Notes: generated by a model not told the origin, from the letters alone. A DNA stretch of 64,000 bases from Pseudooceanicola nitratireducens (GCF_900109195.1 NZ_FNZG01000002.1:442191-506190), one strand, 5' to 3'; counted from the stretch's first letter, positions 43,625-53,230 are shown. Made by a program: numbers and translations.

Positions 43625-44892
43625 GCGCAGGGTCCGACATCATCCTTGACCGGATGATGACGCTGCACCCGAAGGTCATGGACCTGGTCCTTGACCGGGT
43701 CTGGCGGCTGCTGGACGCGCTTGGCAATCCGCAGGACAACCTGCCGCCGGTGATCCATGTCGCGGGCACCAACGGCAAGGGATCGACCCAGGCGATGATC
43801 CGTGCGGGTCTGGAAGGGGCGGGCAAGCGCGTACATGCCTATACCTCGCCGCATCTGGCACGGTTCCACGAACGCATCCGCCTGGGGGGTGAGCTGATTT
43901 CCGAAGAGGCGCTGACCGCGCTGCTGGACGAATGCTATACCGCCAACAAGGGCGAACCGATCACCTATTTCGAGATCACGACCTGCGCGGCCATCCTGGC
44001 CTTTTCGCGGGCCCCTGCGGATTTCACCCTGCTCGAGGTCGGGCTGGGCGGGCGGCTGGATGCGACCAACGTGGTGGCCAATCCGGCGCTGACCCTCATC
44101 ACGCCGGTGTCTCTGGATCACACCCAGTTCCTGGGCGACACGATTGAAGCAATCGCCGGTGAAAAGGCGGGGATCATCAAGCGGGGCGTTCCCTGCGTCG
44201 TCGGCCCGCAGGACGACAGGGCCGAACCCGTGATCGAAGCGCAGGCCGCCCGTCTGGGCGCGCCGCTGATCGCCCAGGGCCAGCACTGGCACGTCTGGGA
44301 AGAGGCCGGGCGGCTGGTCTTCCAGGACGAGGCCGGGCTGCTGGACCTGCCGCTGCCGGCGCTGCCCGGCGCGCATCAGATCGACAACGCCGGGGCCGCG
44401 ATTGCTGCCCTGCGCGCGCTTGGCTTTGGTGAAAACGCGGCCGAGGCAGCGATGCGCAATGTCACCTGGCCCGCGCGGATGCAGCGCCTGCGCTCCGGGC
44501 CGCTGGTCGATCTGGCCGGCGGGGCCGAGCTGTGGCTGGACGGCGGGCACAATGCCGCTGCGGGTGAGGCGCTGGCGAAATACCTGGCCGGGCTGACGGA
44601 CAAGCCGCTGCACCTGATCTGCGGGATGCTGAACACCAAGGACGTGCGCGGCTACATGCGGCCCCTGTCCGGGCTGGTCGGCAGCCTGACGGCCGTCTCG
44701 ATCCCGGGAGAGGCCGCAACCCTGCCCGCGGATGAGACCGCACAGGCCGCCCGCGACGTTGGCATTCCGGCTTTTGAGGCGGGTAATGTGTCAGAAGCGC
44801 TGACCCGGATCGTGACGGAAACGCCACATGCGCGGGTGCTGATCTGCGGGTCGCTGTACCTTGCAGGGCAAATTTTGCGCGAAAACGGCTGA
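43621..44892 (+). CDS. folC: Bifunctional folylpolyglutamate synthase/dihydrofolate synthase
   Basis: Adds glutamate to dihydropteroate/folates using ATP. It has 423 residues from GTG at 43621, overlapping the accD stop. The P-loop [15 protein letters not shown] near residue 45 is diagnostic, followed by [40 protein letters not shown] and [12 protein letters not shown]. The Mur-ligase C-terminal domain has [12 protein letters not shown] and GMLNTKD. The accD-folC order is common in alphaproteobacteria. Confidence 0.96.
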   Translation: MSAGSDIILDRMMTLHPKVMDLVLDRVWRLLDALGNPQDNLPPVIHVAGTNGKGSTQAMIRAGLEGAGKRVHAYTSPHLARFHERIRLGGELISEEALTALLDECYTANKGEPITYFEITTCAAILAFSRAPADFTLLEVGLGGRLDATNVVANPALTLITPVSLDHTQFLGDTIEAIAGEKAGIIKRGVPCVVGPQDDRAEPVIEAQAARLGAPLIAQGQHWHVWEEAGRLVFQDEAGLLDLPLPALPGAHQIDNAGAAIAALRALGFGENAAEAAMRNVTWPARMQRLRSGPLVDLAGGAELWLDGGHNAAAGEALAKYLAGLTDKPLHLICGMLNTKDVRGYMRPLSGLVGSLTAVSIPGEAATLPADETAQAARDVGIPAFEAGNVSEALTRIVTETPHARVLICGSLYLAGQILRENG

Positions 44893-45160
44893 TTTTCTTA
44901 ACGCCAGCTTTAAGCAACCCCGCCCTGATCAAAATAAATGACCGATTCGGGATTTTCCGAATCAGCAGGCATTGACCGATTCGGTGTGATTCGCGTACGG
45001 TCGTGGCAGTTGTTGTACAGGCAATACAATCACCTTGGACCTCCGCCCTCCAGTCTTCAGATATGCGGCAGTCCGGACAGGGGTGGTACGCAGCTAAACC
45101 TCGGGCACAAGATGAGGGGACCGCTTCAACGGTCCCCCACTCGGGTGCCCGCCAGGTCGT
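44893..45160. other. Gap between convergent folC and zapE, with small inverted repeats
   Basis: These 268 bases hold no convincing gene. Two copies of GACCGATTCGG lie at 44941 and 44973; the first forms a hairpin GATTCGG...CCGAATC (about 44944-44963). Further on, TTGTA-N7-TACAA occurs near 45015. No T-rich terminator is seen; the AT content is higher than in neighbouring genes. Confidence 0.5.
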
Positions 45161-46237
45161 TCAGCCTTCCGATTTTCCCCAATCCGCGTCCTGCATTTCG
45201 CGCAGGCGGCTGGCGGTGCGTTCGAATTCGAAGACGCCTTCGCCTTCGACATACAGCGATTCGGGCTGGTCGGCGGCAGAGCAGATCAGCCGCACCTTGG
45301 CCTCGTACAGGGCGTCGACCAGGGTGACAAAGCGCTTGGCCTCGTTGAAATTCGACCGGCCAAGGGTGGGGATGTTTTCTAGGATCAGCACGCGCAGCGC
45401 CTCGGCAATGGCCAGGAAGTCGCCCGGGCCCAGCATCTGGCCACATATGTCATGGAAGGACGCCCGCCCGACACCGTTGCGATAGGCGGGGATGGTGACC
45501 TTGCGGCCCTTCACGGTCAGCACCAGTTCTTCGCCCGTGCCGCCGGTGAGGTCGGTCCAGATTTCAGCGATGGCCGCGCGCGCCTCGGCGTTGACCGGGG
45601 TGAAATACACCTGGCTGCCGGACAGGCGGTTCTGGCGATAGTCCCGTGGGCTGGCCAGTTCATGCACCACCAGCCGATCCTTGATCAGTTCGATGAAGGG
45701 CAGGAACAGCTGCCGGTTCAGCCCGTGCTTGTACAGGTCGTCCGGCACCCGGTTCGAGGTGGTGACGATGACGATCCCACGCTTCATCAGTTCTTCGAAC
45801 AGCCGGCCGACGATCATCGCATCGGCGATGTCGGTGATCTGCATTTCGTCAAAGGCCAGGACGCGCAGCCCTTCGGCGACCTTTTCGACAACGGGGGCCA
45901 GGCTGTCCTCGACCCCGGTCTTGCGGGCCTCGTGCAGGCCGTTCTGGATTTCCTGCATGAAGGCGTGGAAGTGCACCCGGCGCACCGGCACGTCCAGGCT
46001 TTCGACAAACAGGTCCATCAGCATCGACTTGCCGCGCCCGACACCGCCCCAGAGGTACAGGCCCTTCGGGGCCTCGGGGGTGGTTTTCTTGCGGAAGAAG
46101 CCGCGTTTCTGAGGGGCCTCGTTCAGGCCGGTCAGGATGCGGTCGAACTCCGGCAGGACGGTTTCCTGTGCCGGGTCTGGATGCAGGTCGCCGCTTTGCA
46201 GGCGTGCGGCGTAAAGGTCGCGCATGGTCTGGCTCAT
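45161..46237 (-). CDS. zapE: Cell division protein ZapE / AFG1 family ATPase
   Basis: A P-loop ATPase of 358 residues. Walker A is LWGGVGRGKSMLMDLF near residue 60, Walker B is VLAFDEMQITD near 125, and the sensor region is VIVTTSNRVPDDLYKHGLNR. HFHAFMQEIQNGLH and the C-terminal RFVTLVDALYEAKVRLICSA are AFG1/ZapE blocks. Start at 46237 (MSQTMRDLYAARLQSG) fits the family; a longer frame upstream would be an extra 50 residues without similarity. In E. coli ZapE acts at the Z ring; the mitochondrial homologue handles membrane protein quality. Confidence 0.94.
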   Translation of the reverse strand: MSQTMRDLYAARLQSGDLHPDPAQETVLPEFDRILTGLNEAPQKRGFFRKKTTPEAPKGLYLWGGVGRGKSMLMDLFVESLDVPVRRVHFHAFMQEIQNGLHEARKTGVEDSLAPVVEKVAEGLRVLAFDEMQITDIADAMIVGRLFEELMKRGIVIVTTSNRVPDDLYKHGLNRQLFLPFIELIKDRLVVHELASPRDYRQNRLSGSQVYFTPVNAEARAAIAEIWTDLTGGTGEELVLTVKGRKVTIPAYRNGVGRASFHDICGQMLGPGDFLAIAEALRVLILENIPTLGRSNFNEAKRFVTLVDALYEAKVRLICSAADQPESLYVEGEGVFEFERTASRLREMQDADWGKSEG

Positions 46238-46368
46238 GCTGCCTGTTACCGCGCGGGCCCGACGGGGGAAAGAGCAGCGATGCAAATGCGCTACATCACA
46301 AACGGTGAATTGCGCCCGGGTCACATTTGCGCAGAATGCGGCGGACCAGAGAAAAGGCCAGATCCGAC

Positions 46369-47610
46369 ATGACCCCGAAGAACGCATTGCTGAACCCCGT
46401 CCTGATCGTGGGTTGTGTCATCATCCTTTTCGGCTTTGCCATTCGGGCGTCCTTTGGGGTGTTCCAGATCCCGATTTCGCAGGAATTCGGCTGGGCCCGG
46501 TCCGAATTTTCGCTGGCTATCGCGATTCAGAACCTGGCCTGGGGCATCGGGCAGCCGCTGTTCGGGGCCTTCGCCGAGAAGCTGGGCGACCGCAAGGCGA
46601 TCCTGCTGGGCGGCGTGGCCTATGCCATCGGCCTGGTCCTGTCTTCGGTCGCGGTGACCCCGGCGCAGCACCAGCTGCTTGAGATCATCGTGGGCTTTGG
46701 CATCGCCGGCACCGGCTTTGGCGTGATCCTTGCGGTGGTGGGCCGGGCGGCCTCGGACGAGAACCGGTCGATGTCGCTGGCCATTGCCACCGCCGCCGGG
46801 TCTGCCGGTCAGGTCTTTGGCGCGCCGCTTGCGGAATACATGCTGGGCCTGATGCCCTGGCAGTCGGTCTTCCTGGTCTTTGCGGCCGCGATCCTTGCCG
46901 TGCTGGTGCTGCTGCCCCTGATGCGCGCGCCGGTTGCGGCGTCCAAGGCCGAGCTTGAGGAAAGCCTGGGTCAGATCCTGGTGCGCGCCGGCAAGGATCC
47001 GTCGTTTTCGCTGATCTTCATCGGGTTCTTTTCCTGCGGCTATCAGCTGGCCTTCATCACCGCGCATTTCCCCGCTTTCGTGACCGAGATGTGCGGCCCG
47101 ATCATGCCCGGCGGCGTGCTGCATTCGCTTGGGATCACCACGACCTCGGCGCTTGGCGCGGTGGCGATTTCGCTGGTCGGCCTGGCCAATATCGGCGGCA
47201 CGCTTCTGGCTGGCTGGCTGGGCAACCGCTATACCAAGAAATACCTGCTGGCGGGGATCTACACGCTGCGGACCATCGCGGCGGGGGCCTTCATCCTGAT
47301 GCCGATCACGCCGATGTCGGTCATCGTCTTCTCGATCGTGATGGGATCGCTCTGGCTGGCCACGGTGCCGCTGACCAGCGGGCTGATCGCGCATATCTAC
47401 GGACTGCGCTACATGGGCACGCTGTATGGGATCATCTTCTTCTCGCACCAGCTGGGCGGCTTCCTGGGCGTCTGGCTGGGGGGACGGCTGTACGACGTCT
47501 ATGGCAACTACAACATGGTGTGGTGGATCGGCGTCGGTGTCGGTGCCCTGTCGGCGCTGGTGCATCTGCCGATCCGGGAAAAGCGCACGCCGATCGCGGT
47601 TCCGGCCTGA
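46369..47610 (+). CDS. MFS transporter (oxalate/formate or monocarboxylate type)
   Basis: A 413-residue carrier with about 12 helices. Start at MTPKNALLNPVLIVG; an ATG 14 codons upstream is possible. ASFGVFQIPISQEFGWARSE and FSLAIAIQNLAWGIGQPLFG, with AEKLGDRKAILLGG as the MFS loop motif, and GLRYMGTLYGIIFFSHQLGG and WLGGRLYDVYGNYN in the C-terminal half, fit the monocarboxylate/oxalate-formate antiporter group. It is divergent from zapE. Substrate is not certain; an organic acid is the reasonable guess. Confidence 0.88.
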   Translation: MTPKNALLNPVLIVGCVIILFGFAIRASFGVFQIPISQEFGWARSEFSLAIAIQNLAWGIGQPLFGAFAEKLGDRKAILLGGVAYAIGLVLSSVAVTPAQHQLLEIIVGFGIAGTGFGVILAVVGRAASDENRSMSLAIATAAGSAGQVFGAPLAEYMLGLMPWQSVFLVFAAAILAVLVLLPLMRAPVAASKAELEESLGQILVRAGKDPSFSLIFIGFFSCGYQLAFITAHFPAFVTEMCGPIMPGGVLHSLGITTTSALGAVAISLVGLANIGGTLLAGWLGNRYTKKYLLAGIYTLRTIAAGAFILMPITPMSVIVFSIVMGSLWLATVPLTSGLIAHIYGLRYMGTLYGIIFFSHQLGGFLGVWLGGRLYDVYGNYNMVWWIGVGVGALSALVHLPIREKRTPIAVPA

Positions 47611-47677
47611 CCGCAGCATCGCGGTATTGCGGCCTGTCGCGGGGCCGCGCAGGGTTCAAACCGGGATCAATCCGGGA

Positions 47678-48598
47678 TCAATCTGCCGCGTCGGCAAAGG
47701 CGCGGCAGACCGCGTCGGGATGGGTCATGGGCAGAAGATGCGTCGCGCCTTCGACCTGAACCTGCACCGCGCGGCGGTTCCACTTGGTCAGGTTGCCCAT
47801 GCCGGCTAGGGGGATGACCTCGTCCGCGGCGGCCCAGATCGAGATCACGTGCATCTCTTCCTTGAACAGCTTGCGGTGCTCGCGCTCCATCTCGTCGCGC
47901 AGGACATAGCGCAGCGAGGACAGGACACCGGGGATGAACCCCTGCCAGGTGACCTGGTCGGCCTGGGCCTGGGCGGCCTCGGCCAGATGGGGGTGTTTCT
48001 GCGCAAGGGCGTCACAGGCGGCGCGGTGCCTGCGCGGGAAAAGCGCATGGGCCAGGCGGTCGCCCAGGGCGGGATAGTCGCGGATCTGCTGCAGAAACCC
48101 CGTGGGAAAGCCGCCGAAGCCCGCGGGTGCCACAAGCACCAGCTGGCGCAGACGGTTGGGATGCTTGGCGGCAAAGCCCGAGGCAATGGCCCCGCCCATG
48201 GAATAGCCAAACAGCGTGATGTCATCGGCTACGGTCTGATCGGCCAGAAGATCTTCGAGCTGGCGAATGAAGAAGGCGTCGTTCTGCCGCCCCGGGGGAC
48301 GGTCGGAATAGCCCCGGCCATAAAGGTCGTAGACCAGCACCCGGAACCCCTGACGGACCAGCCGCAGGGCAATCGCATCCCAGACGAATGACGGTGTCGT
48401 CAGCCCGTGCACACAGACCGCAACCGGCCCGCGATCGCCGCCATACCAGCGGTAATGGGTCGTGCCCTGCGACAGTTCGGCGAAATGCCCCGGCGCGTCC
48501 GAGCGGGCGGCGTCATTCATGACCTTGCGGCTGCGCTCGGCCAGGATCGGGAAGGCCCAGACAAGGACCGCGACCAGCACAAGCAGCCAGAAGATCAT
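47678..48598 (-). CDS. Alpha/beta hydrolase with N-terminal membrane anchor
   Basis: About 306 residues. The first 25 residues (MIFWLLVLVAVLVWAFPILA) form a membrane anchor or uncleaved signal. The hydrolase fold has the oxyanion HGLTTPSF near 70, the nucleophile elbow GYSMGG near 140, a late acid in AAADEVIPL and the catalytic His in GATHLLP near 285. Start at 48598 has GGAGG upstream and overlaps the stop of the ornithine cyclodeaminase-like gene (ATGA). It is the last gene of the six-gene operon starting at 52159. Substrate unknown. Confidence 0.9.
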   Translation of the reverse strand: MIFWLLVLVAVLVWAFPILAERSRKVMNDAARSDAPGHFAELSQGTTHYRWYGGDRGPVAVCVHGLTTPSFVWDAIALRLVRQGFRVLVYDLYGRGYSDRPPGRQNDAFFIRQLEDLLADQTVADDITLFGYSMGGAIASGFAAKHPNRLRQLVLVAPAGFGGFPTGFLQQIRDYPALGDRLAHALFPRRHRAACDALAQKHPHLAEAAQAQADQVTWQGFIPGVLSSLRYVLRDEMEREHRKLFKEEMHVISIWAAADEVIPLAGMGNLTKWNRRAVQVQVEGATHLLPMTHPDAVCRAFADAAD

Positions 48599-49509
48599 TT
48601 GGCATTCCTCCACGCGTTCAGAACATGGCGGGCCGTCATCAGGTCCAGATGTGCCCCGCCGCCGTTCTTGAACAGGGTAATGTCGTCAGGATCGCGGCGA
48701 AACTTCGACAGCTGGTAATAATCGGCAAGAATGTCACTTTCGCGGATCGCCCCGGTGTCCAGCGGAATGGCGATTTCGCCGATGTGGCCGATGGTCGTGT
48801 CGCGGCTGTCGACGAAGATCCGGGCGCGCTGAAGGGCGGTGTCGTCGGCCTCTCTCATGTCGGGGCGATAGGCCCCGATCAGATCGATATGCTGGCCCGG
48901 GCGCAGCCAGTCGCCGCGCAGGATCGGCGCGGTGCCGCTGGTCGAACAGGTGATGATATCCGCCTGCGCCACGGCCGCGCCCAGATCGCCTGCCACCTCG
49001 GTATCGGCAAAGTCGGCGGCCAGGGCCTTGGCCTTGTCAGGGGTGCGGTTCCAGATGGTGAAGCGCGCCTTGGGGAAGGCGGCACCATAGGCCTGACGCA
49101 GGGACCGCGCGACTGCGCCGGCCCCGACGATCAGGATGTGGTCGCTGTCGGGACGGGCCAGGCGACGGGCGGCCAGAAGGCTGTCGCCAGCGGTCTTCCA
49201 CTTGGTCACCAGGTGAAAGTCGATCATCGCCTCAAGCGTGCCGTCACTGTCCGACAGCAGGCTCATCATGCCGTTGACGGTGCCCAGCCCGCGATCTGGA
49301 TTGCCGGGAAAGATCGTTGCCGCCTTGATGGCCAGCCCCAGCCCGTCGATCCAGGCGGATCGGGTCAGCAGCGTGTCCTTGCCGCGATACAGGAAACTGT
49401 CCGCCACCTCGGCCTTGGGCAGGTCGTGCCCCCGGGCCAGGGCGTCGGTCAGGGCGATCCAATCCAGCACGGCCTCGCCAGCCTCGAATGAGATCGTCGG
49501 GATGGTCAT
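48595..49509 (-). CDS. Ornithine cyclodeaminase/mu-crystallin family protein
   Basis: A 304-residue NAD(P)-binding protein. WIDGLGLAIKAATIFPGNPD carries the family Lys, and HILIVGAGAVARSLRQAY near residue 125 is the Rossmann loop; DIITCSTSGTAPIL and HIDLIGAYRPDMREADD complete the family pattern. It may act as a cyclodeaminase, a ketimine reductase or an amino acid dehydrogenase; these cannot be separated by eye. It overlaps both neighbours by four bases, so translation is coupled to the HAD and hydrolase genes. Confidence 0.88.
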   Translation of the reverse strand: MTIPTISFEAGEAVLDWIALTDALARGHDLPKAEVADSFLYRGKDTLLTRSAWIDGLGLAIKAATIFPGNPDRGLGTVNGMMSLLSDSDGTLEAMIDFHLVTKWKTAGDSLLAARRLARPDSDHILIVGAGAVARSLRQAYGAAFPKARFTIWNRTPDKAKALAADFADTEVAGDLGAAVAQADIITCSTSGTAPILRGDWLRPGQHIDLIGAYRPDMREADDTALQRARIFVDSRDTTIGHIGEIAIPLDTGAIRESDILADYYQLSKFRRDPDDITLFKNGGGAHLDLMTARHVLNAWRNAK

Positions 49510-50153
49510 GCGTCAGCCTTGTCTTGCGGAATGGGGGCCATCTGGTCGCGGGTCAGCAGGCCTTCGGCGATCAGCCGGTCGATCCAGCCTTCGGGGCCGT
49601 CGAACAGATGCGTCTGCCAGCCGCGTGCGGCGGCGGCAGCGATATTGTCGGCGCGGTCATCGGCGAACAGCAGCGCGCCGGGCGCTGTGCCGCTGTCGCT
49701 TTCAAGGATCTCGTAGATCCGGGCGTAGGGTTTGATTTCCCGCAGGTGGCCCGAGATATAGGGCCGGTCGAATTCGTGCAGGAAGTCGTAGACCTCTTGC
49801 GCCTGGGCAAAGGTTTCGACGCCGAAATTCGACAGGGCATAGACCGGCACGCCATTGGCACGCAGCGTGCGCAGGGCCTGGACCGATCGGTCTATGGCGG
49901 GTGAGGCCATCTCGATCCAGCGGTCGTGCCAAAGCCGGATGTGGTCGCCATGGTCCGGGTGGCTGTCGGCCGCGTGATAGATCGTCTGGCGGAAGTTCTC
50001 GCCCTGATCGACCCGTTCGTTGATCGCATGCAGGTCGACCGCATCGAACAGCGCGCGGCGGCGTTCGGGCCCGATTTCAGCGTCGTAGAACCGTTCGGGA
50101 TTCCATTCGATCAAGACGTTTCCGATATCAAAAACAACCGCTTCGACTGCCAT
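49506..50153 (-). CDS. HAD family hydrolase
   Basis: A 215-residue haloacid-dehalogenase-like phosphatase. Motif I is VVFDIGNVLIEW, with the nucleophile Asp but Gly in place of the second Asp as in YihX-like and dehalogenase subgroups. Motif II is YALSNFG, motif III the Lys in LREIKPYARIY, and motif IV FADDRADNI. A helical cap lies between about residues 20 and 85. It is embedded in the minus-strand operon and overlaps the next gene by four bases. Substrate unknown. Confidence 0.9.
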   Translation of the reverse strand: MAVEAVVFDIGNVLIEWNPERFYDAEIGPERRRALFDAVDLHAINERVDQGENFRQTIYHAADSHPDHGDHIRLWHDRWIEMASPAIDRSVQALRTLRANGVPVYALSNFGVETFAQAQEVYDFLHEFDRPYISGHLREIKPYARIYEILESDSGTAPGALLFADDRADNIAAAAARGWQTHLFDGPEGWIDRLIAEGLLTRDQMAPIPQDKADA

Positions 50154-50162
50154 TCAGGTGCC

Positions 50163-50618
50163 TCATGTGTCTTTCTGCGCGCCGCGGATTTCGCCTTCCA
50201 GCGCATCCAGAAAACGAGAGCGGTCCGCCTTTGTAAACCCCTTGCCCGAGCCCTGGGTGAAGGGGTCGGCGGCACGGATATCGGCCATCAGGTCGCGCAT
50301 CGCCAGCTGGGCGCCGATATTGGCCTGGGTCAGCTGTTCCCCATTGTGGCGCAGCACCCGCGCGCCGTTTTCCACACAGCGGGCGGCCAGCGGCATGTCG
50401 GATGTGACGACCACGTCCCCGGGGCCGGCATTGTCGGCGATCCACTTGTCGGCCTCGTCCGCGCCTTCGGCTACGATCACCAGCTCGACCAGAGGATTGG
50501 CGGGGGGCCGCAGCCCCCCGTTGCAGACCAGTTTCATCGGCACCTTGTTGCGGGTCGCGACCCGTTCGGCCTCGGCCTTCACGGGGCAGGCGTCGGCGTC
50601 GATGTAAAGAACCGTCAC
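50163..50618 (-). CDS. YaiI/YqxD family protein (UPF0178, DUF188)
   Basis: A 151-residue PIN-like-fold protein. The family core is [20 protein letters not shown] at the N-terminus, [40 protein letters not shown] and a C-terminal GGGP-like region replaced here by [20 protein letters not shown]. Acidic residues in IDADACP and TSDMPLA could bind metal, but no activity is established. Its start overlaps the S-formylglutathione hydrolase stop by four bases. Confidence 0.9.
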   Translation of the reverse strand: MTVLYIDADACPVKAEAERVATRNKVPMKLVCNGGLRPPANPLVELVIVAEGADEADKWIADNAGPGDVVVTSDMPLAARCVENGARVLRHNGEQLTQANIGAQLAMRDLMADIRAADPFTQGSGKGFTKADRSRFLDALEGEIRGAQKDT

Positions 50619-51445
50619 GCGTAGAGCGCCTCGGCGTGGAAGGCGACGTGGTCTTCCATGAAGCTCGAGACGAAGAAATAGCTGTGGTCATAGCCCGGCT
50701 GCATGCGGAACTGGATCTGCTGACGGCGCTTGGCGGCAGCCGCGGCCAGGGTTTCGGGCTTGAGCAGGTCCAGGAACTGATCCGAGGTGCCGGTGTCGAC
50801 CAGCACAGGCCCGTCAAAGCCGGTCTCGGCCATCAGCAGGCTGGCGTCATGCCGGGCCCAAGTGGTTTCGTCGTCGCCCAGGTAAGCAGTCAGCTGCTTG
50901 CGGCCCCAGTCGGCCCCGGTCGGATTGCAGATCGGCGAAAAGGCCGAAACCGAACGGAAGCGCCCCGGCAGGGACATCGCCAGGGTCAGCGCGCCGTGAC
51001 CGCCCATGGAATGGCCGGTGATCGCCTGACGGTCCATGTCGATGGCAAAATTCTCGGCCAGAAGCGCGGGCAGTTCTTCGGCCACGTAGTCCCACATCTG
51101 GAAATGCCTGGCCCAGGGGTCTTGGGTTGCGTTGACGTAGAAGCCCGCGCCCTTGCCCAGGTCATAGGCCTCGTCATCGGCCACGTCTTCGCCCCGGGGC
51201 GAGGTGTCGGGGAAGCACAGGGCGATGCCCTGTTCGGCGGCCCATTGCTGCGCGCCGGCCTTGGTCATGGCGTTTTCATGGGTGCAGGTCAGACCCGAGA
51301 GATACCACAGGATCGGAACCGGGCCGTCCTGCGCCTCTTCCGGCAGGAACAGACCGAAGGTCATGTCGCAGTTGGTGGTCGTCGCGGCGTGGCTATAGAC
51401 GCCCTGGGTGCCGCCGAAGCAGCGGTTTTCGGAAAGGGTTTGCAT
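50615..51445 (-). CDS. fghA: S-formylglutathione hydrolase
   Basis: Hydrolyses S-formylglutathione to formate and glutathione, the second step of glutathione-dependent formaldehyde oxidation. It has 276 residues with the esterase D hallmarks: [39 protein letters not shown], the nucleophile in [15 protein letters not shown] near residue 145, and the C-terminal His in [17 protein letters not shown]. The enzyme of the first step (class III alcohol dehydrogenase) is at 56579. Its start directly abuts the nitroreductase stop, so the two are coupled. Confidence 0.95.
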   Translation of the reverse strand: MQTLSENRCFGGTQGVYSHAATTTNCDMTFGLFLPEEAQDGPVPILWYLSGLTCTHENAMTKAGAQQWAAEQGIALCFPDTSPRGEDVADDEAYDLGKGAGFYVNATQDPWARHFQMWDYVAEELPALLAENFAIDMDRQAITGHSMGGHGALTLAMSLPGRFRSVSAFSPICNPTGADWGRKQLTAYLGDDETTWARHDASLLMAETGFDGPVLVDTGTSDQFLDLLKPETLAAAAAKRRQQIQFRMQPGYDHSYFFVSSFMEDHVAFHAEALYA

Positions 51446-52159
51446 TCAATTTCCTTGTTGATTGCGGTTTGGGTTGAAACTGAGGATCTGGTCCAGCGGC
51501 TTCTTGACGTTTGCGGCGGCGGGGATCGTCGCGTCCTGGGCGGCATGGCCAACGGCGAGGATCATCAAGGGTTTCTCGTGATCGGGGCGGCCGCAGATCT
51601 GGGTCAGGAACCGCATCGGATTGGGCGTATGGGTCAGGCAGTACAGCCCGGCGTGATGCAGCGCGGCGATCAGGAAGCCGGTGGCGATGCCGGTGCTTTC
51701 GGGCACGTAGTAATTCTTGTAGCGGGCACCATCGTCGGTCAGCCCATAGCGCTGCGCAAAGATGACGACTAGCCAGGGGGCGTCTTCCAGATGCGGTTTC
51801 GACACGCCGGTGCCGATCGGTTCCAGCGCAGCGATCCATTCGTCGCCGCCGCCACCGTCGTAGAAGCGCTGTTCCTCTTCCTCGGCAGCCTGGCGGATCT
51901 GCGCCTTGATCGCGGGGTCCGAGATCGCGACGAAATGCCAGGGCTGGTGGTTCGCCCCCGAAGGCGCAAGCCCGGCGGTGGCAATCGCGGTTTCGATCAC
52001 GTCGCGGGGGACGGGCTGATCGGAAAAATCTCGCACCGTGTGGCGCGTGGCCATCCGGTCATGGAAAGCCTGGCCTCCGGCGCGGCTTTCGACCTCGGTC
52101 AGGTTCTGCCGGTCGGGCAGGGGGATCGGCTGATACCCCATCTTGCGCTTTTCGATCAT
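51446..52159 (-). CDS. Nitroreductase family protein, iodotyrosine deiodinase-like
   Basis: A 237-residue FMN flavoprotein, first gene of the six-gene operon; GGAGGAG precedes ATG 52159. FMN-phosphate binding is RHTVRDF near residue 40, and APSGANHQPWHFV follows near 67. The lid EEEEQRFYDG (near 95), and SKPHLEDAPWLVVIF after it, hold Glu, Tyr and Lys at the spacing of the halotyrosine-binding triad of iodotyrosine deiodinase. HTPNPMRFLTQICGRPDHEK and the C-terminal KKPLDQIL also resemble that enzyme. It may remove halogen from halotyrosines or act on another nitro/halo-aromatic; this is inference from the residue pattern. Confidence 0.85.
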   Translation of the reverse strand: MIEKRKMGYQPIPLPDRQNLTEVESRAGGQAFHDRMATRHTVRDFSDQPVPRDVIETAIATAGLAPSGANHQPWHFVAISDPAIKAQIRQAAEEEEQRFYDGGGGDEWIAALEPIGTGVSKPHLEDAPWLVVIFAQRYGLTDDGARYKNYYVPESTGIATGFLIAALHHAGLYCLTHTPNPMRFLTQICGRPDHEKPLMILAVGHAAQDATIPAAANVKKPLDQILSFNPNRNQQGN

Positions 52160-52243
52160 GTCGGCTCCTCCTTGCACCGGGTTTGGTCCGGGCCCGTGAT
52201 TGATGAAGGCCCGCCGGCACAGGGTCAACCCGTAGGAGAGGCC

Positions 52244-53230
52244 TTAGCCCGATCCGATCAGCACCCCGGCGGCAAAGACCAGCGCACCGCCCAGCACCAC
52301 CTGGAAGGCCGCACGGAAGAAGGGCGTGTCCATGTACCGGTTCTGGATCCAGGCAATCGCCCAGAGTTCCAGGAAGACGACGACGAAGGCGGTGATCGTG
52401 GCGGTCCAGAAATGCGGGATCAGGTAGGGCAGGGCGTGGCCCAGCCCGCCGACGGTGGTCATGACCCCCGCCGCGATACCGCGTTTGACCGGCGACCCCC
52501 GGCCCGACAGTTCCCCGTCGTCCGAGGCCGCTTCGGTGAAGCCCATGGAAATCCCCGCCCCGACCGAGGCCGCGAGCCCCACAAGGAAGGTCGTCCAGGT
52601 GTTCTGCGTGGCAAAGGCGGTGGCAAAGATCGGGGCCAGGGTCGAGACCGAGCCATCCATCAGCCCCGCCAGCCCGGGCTGCACCCAGGTCAGCACGAAT
52701 TGCCGTTTGGCGGAATTTTCTTCGCTCTCGCGGGCGGTGTCAGAGAGGTGTTCGTTTTCCAGATGCTCGGCCGTGGACTGATGCCCGGCCTCGGCGGCGG
52801 CCAGATCCCCCAGCAACTTGCGGGTGTCGGCGTCCTGAGTGCGTTCAGCGGCGGCCAGGTAGAAGCGTTCGGCCTGTTCCTCCATCCCTGCGGCCTCGGC
52901 GCGGATCCGGTCGAGCCCAAGGTTTTCCACCAGCCAGACGGGTTTGCGGGCGTAGAAGCCGGCGACATGTTCGCGGCGGATCAGGGGAATCGTGTCGCCA
53001 AAGCGGCGCTTGTGCAGGTCGATCAGGGCCTGGCGGTGCGTGTCCTCTTCCTCGGCCATGCCGTCGAAGATGCGGGCGGTGTCGGGGAAGTCGCCGCGCA
53101 GCATCTCGGCATAGCTGCGGTAGATGCGGGCGTCGTCTTCCTCGGACGAAATCGCAAGCGCGATGATTTCCTGTTCGGACAGGTCACTGAAGCGGCGGCG
53201 TTGAGCGGAAAGCAAAGTCAAAAAGCGCAT
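52244..53230 (-). CDS. mbfA: Membrane-bound ferritin / iron exporter MbfA
   Basis: A fusion of an N-terminal ferritin-like (erythrin) domain and a C-terminal VIT1/CCC1 transporter domain, about 328 residues. The iron-binding helices show SSEEDDARIYRSYAEML, MAEEEDTHRQAL and LAAAEAGHQSTAEH. The transporter part has FVLTWVQPGLAGLMDGSVST, then about five membrane helices ending LGGALVFAAGVLIGSG. Known homologues export iron in Agrobacterium and Bradyrhizobium and are repressed by Irr. Start chosen at 53230 (MRFLTLLSAQRRR, AGGTG upstream); a longer frame would run over the Irr-type box at 53245. Confidence 0.95.
   Translation of the reverse strand: MRFLTLLSAQRRRFSDLSEQEIIALAISSEEDDARIYRSYAEMLRGDFPDTARIFDGMAEEEDTHRQALIDLHKRRFGDTIPLIRREHVAGFYARKPVWLVENLGLDRIRAEAAGMEEQAERFYLAAAERTQDADTRKLLGDLAAAEAGHQSTAEHLENEHLSDTARESEENSAKRQFVLTWVQPGLAGLMDGSVSTLAPIFATAFATQNTWTTFLVGLAASVGAGISMGFTEAASDDGELSGRGSPVKRGIAAGVMTTVGGLGHALPYLIPHFWTATITAFVVVFLELWAIAWIQNRYMDTPFFRAAFQVVLGGALVFAAGVLIGSG

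Noticed and set aside
45010-45030. Shared operator with the GntR promoter (TACAGGCAAT-A/G-CAA at about 45018 and 63836)
   Set aside because: A 14-base match with one difference is expected by chance many times among all pairs in 64 kb, and the two sites are in unrelated contexts.
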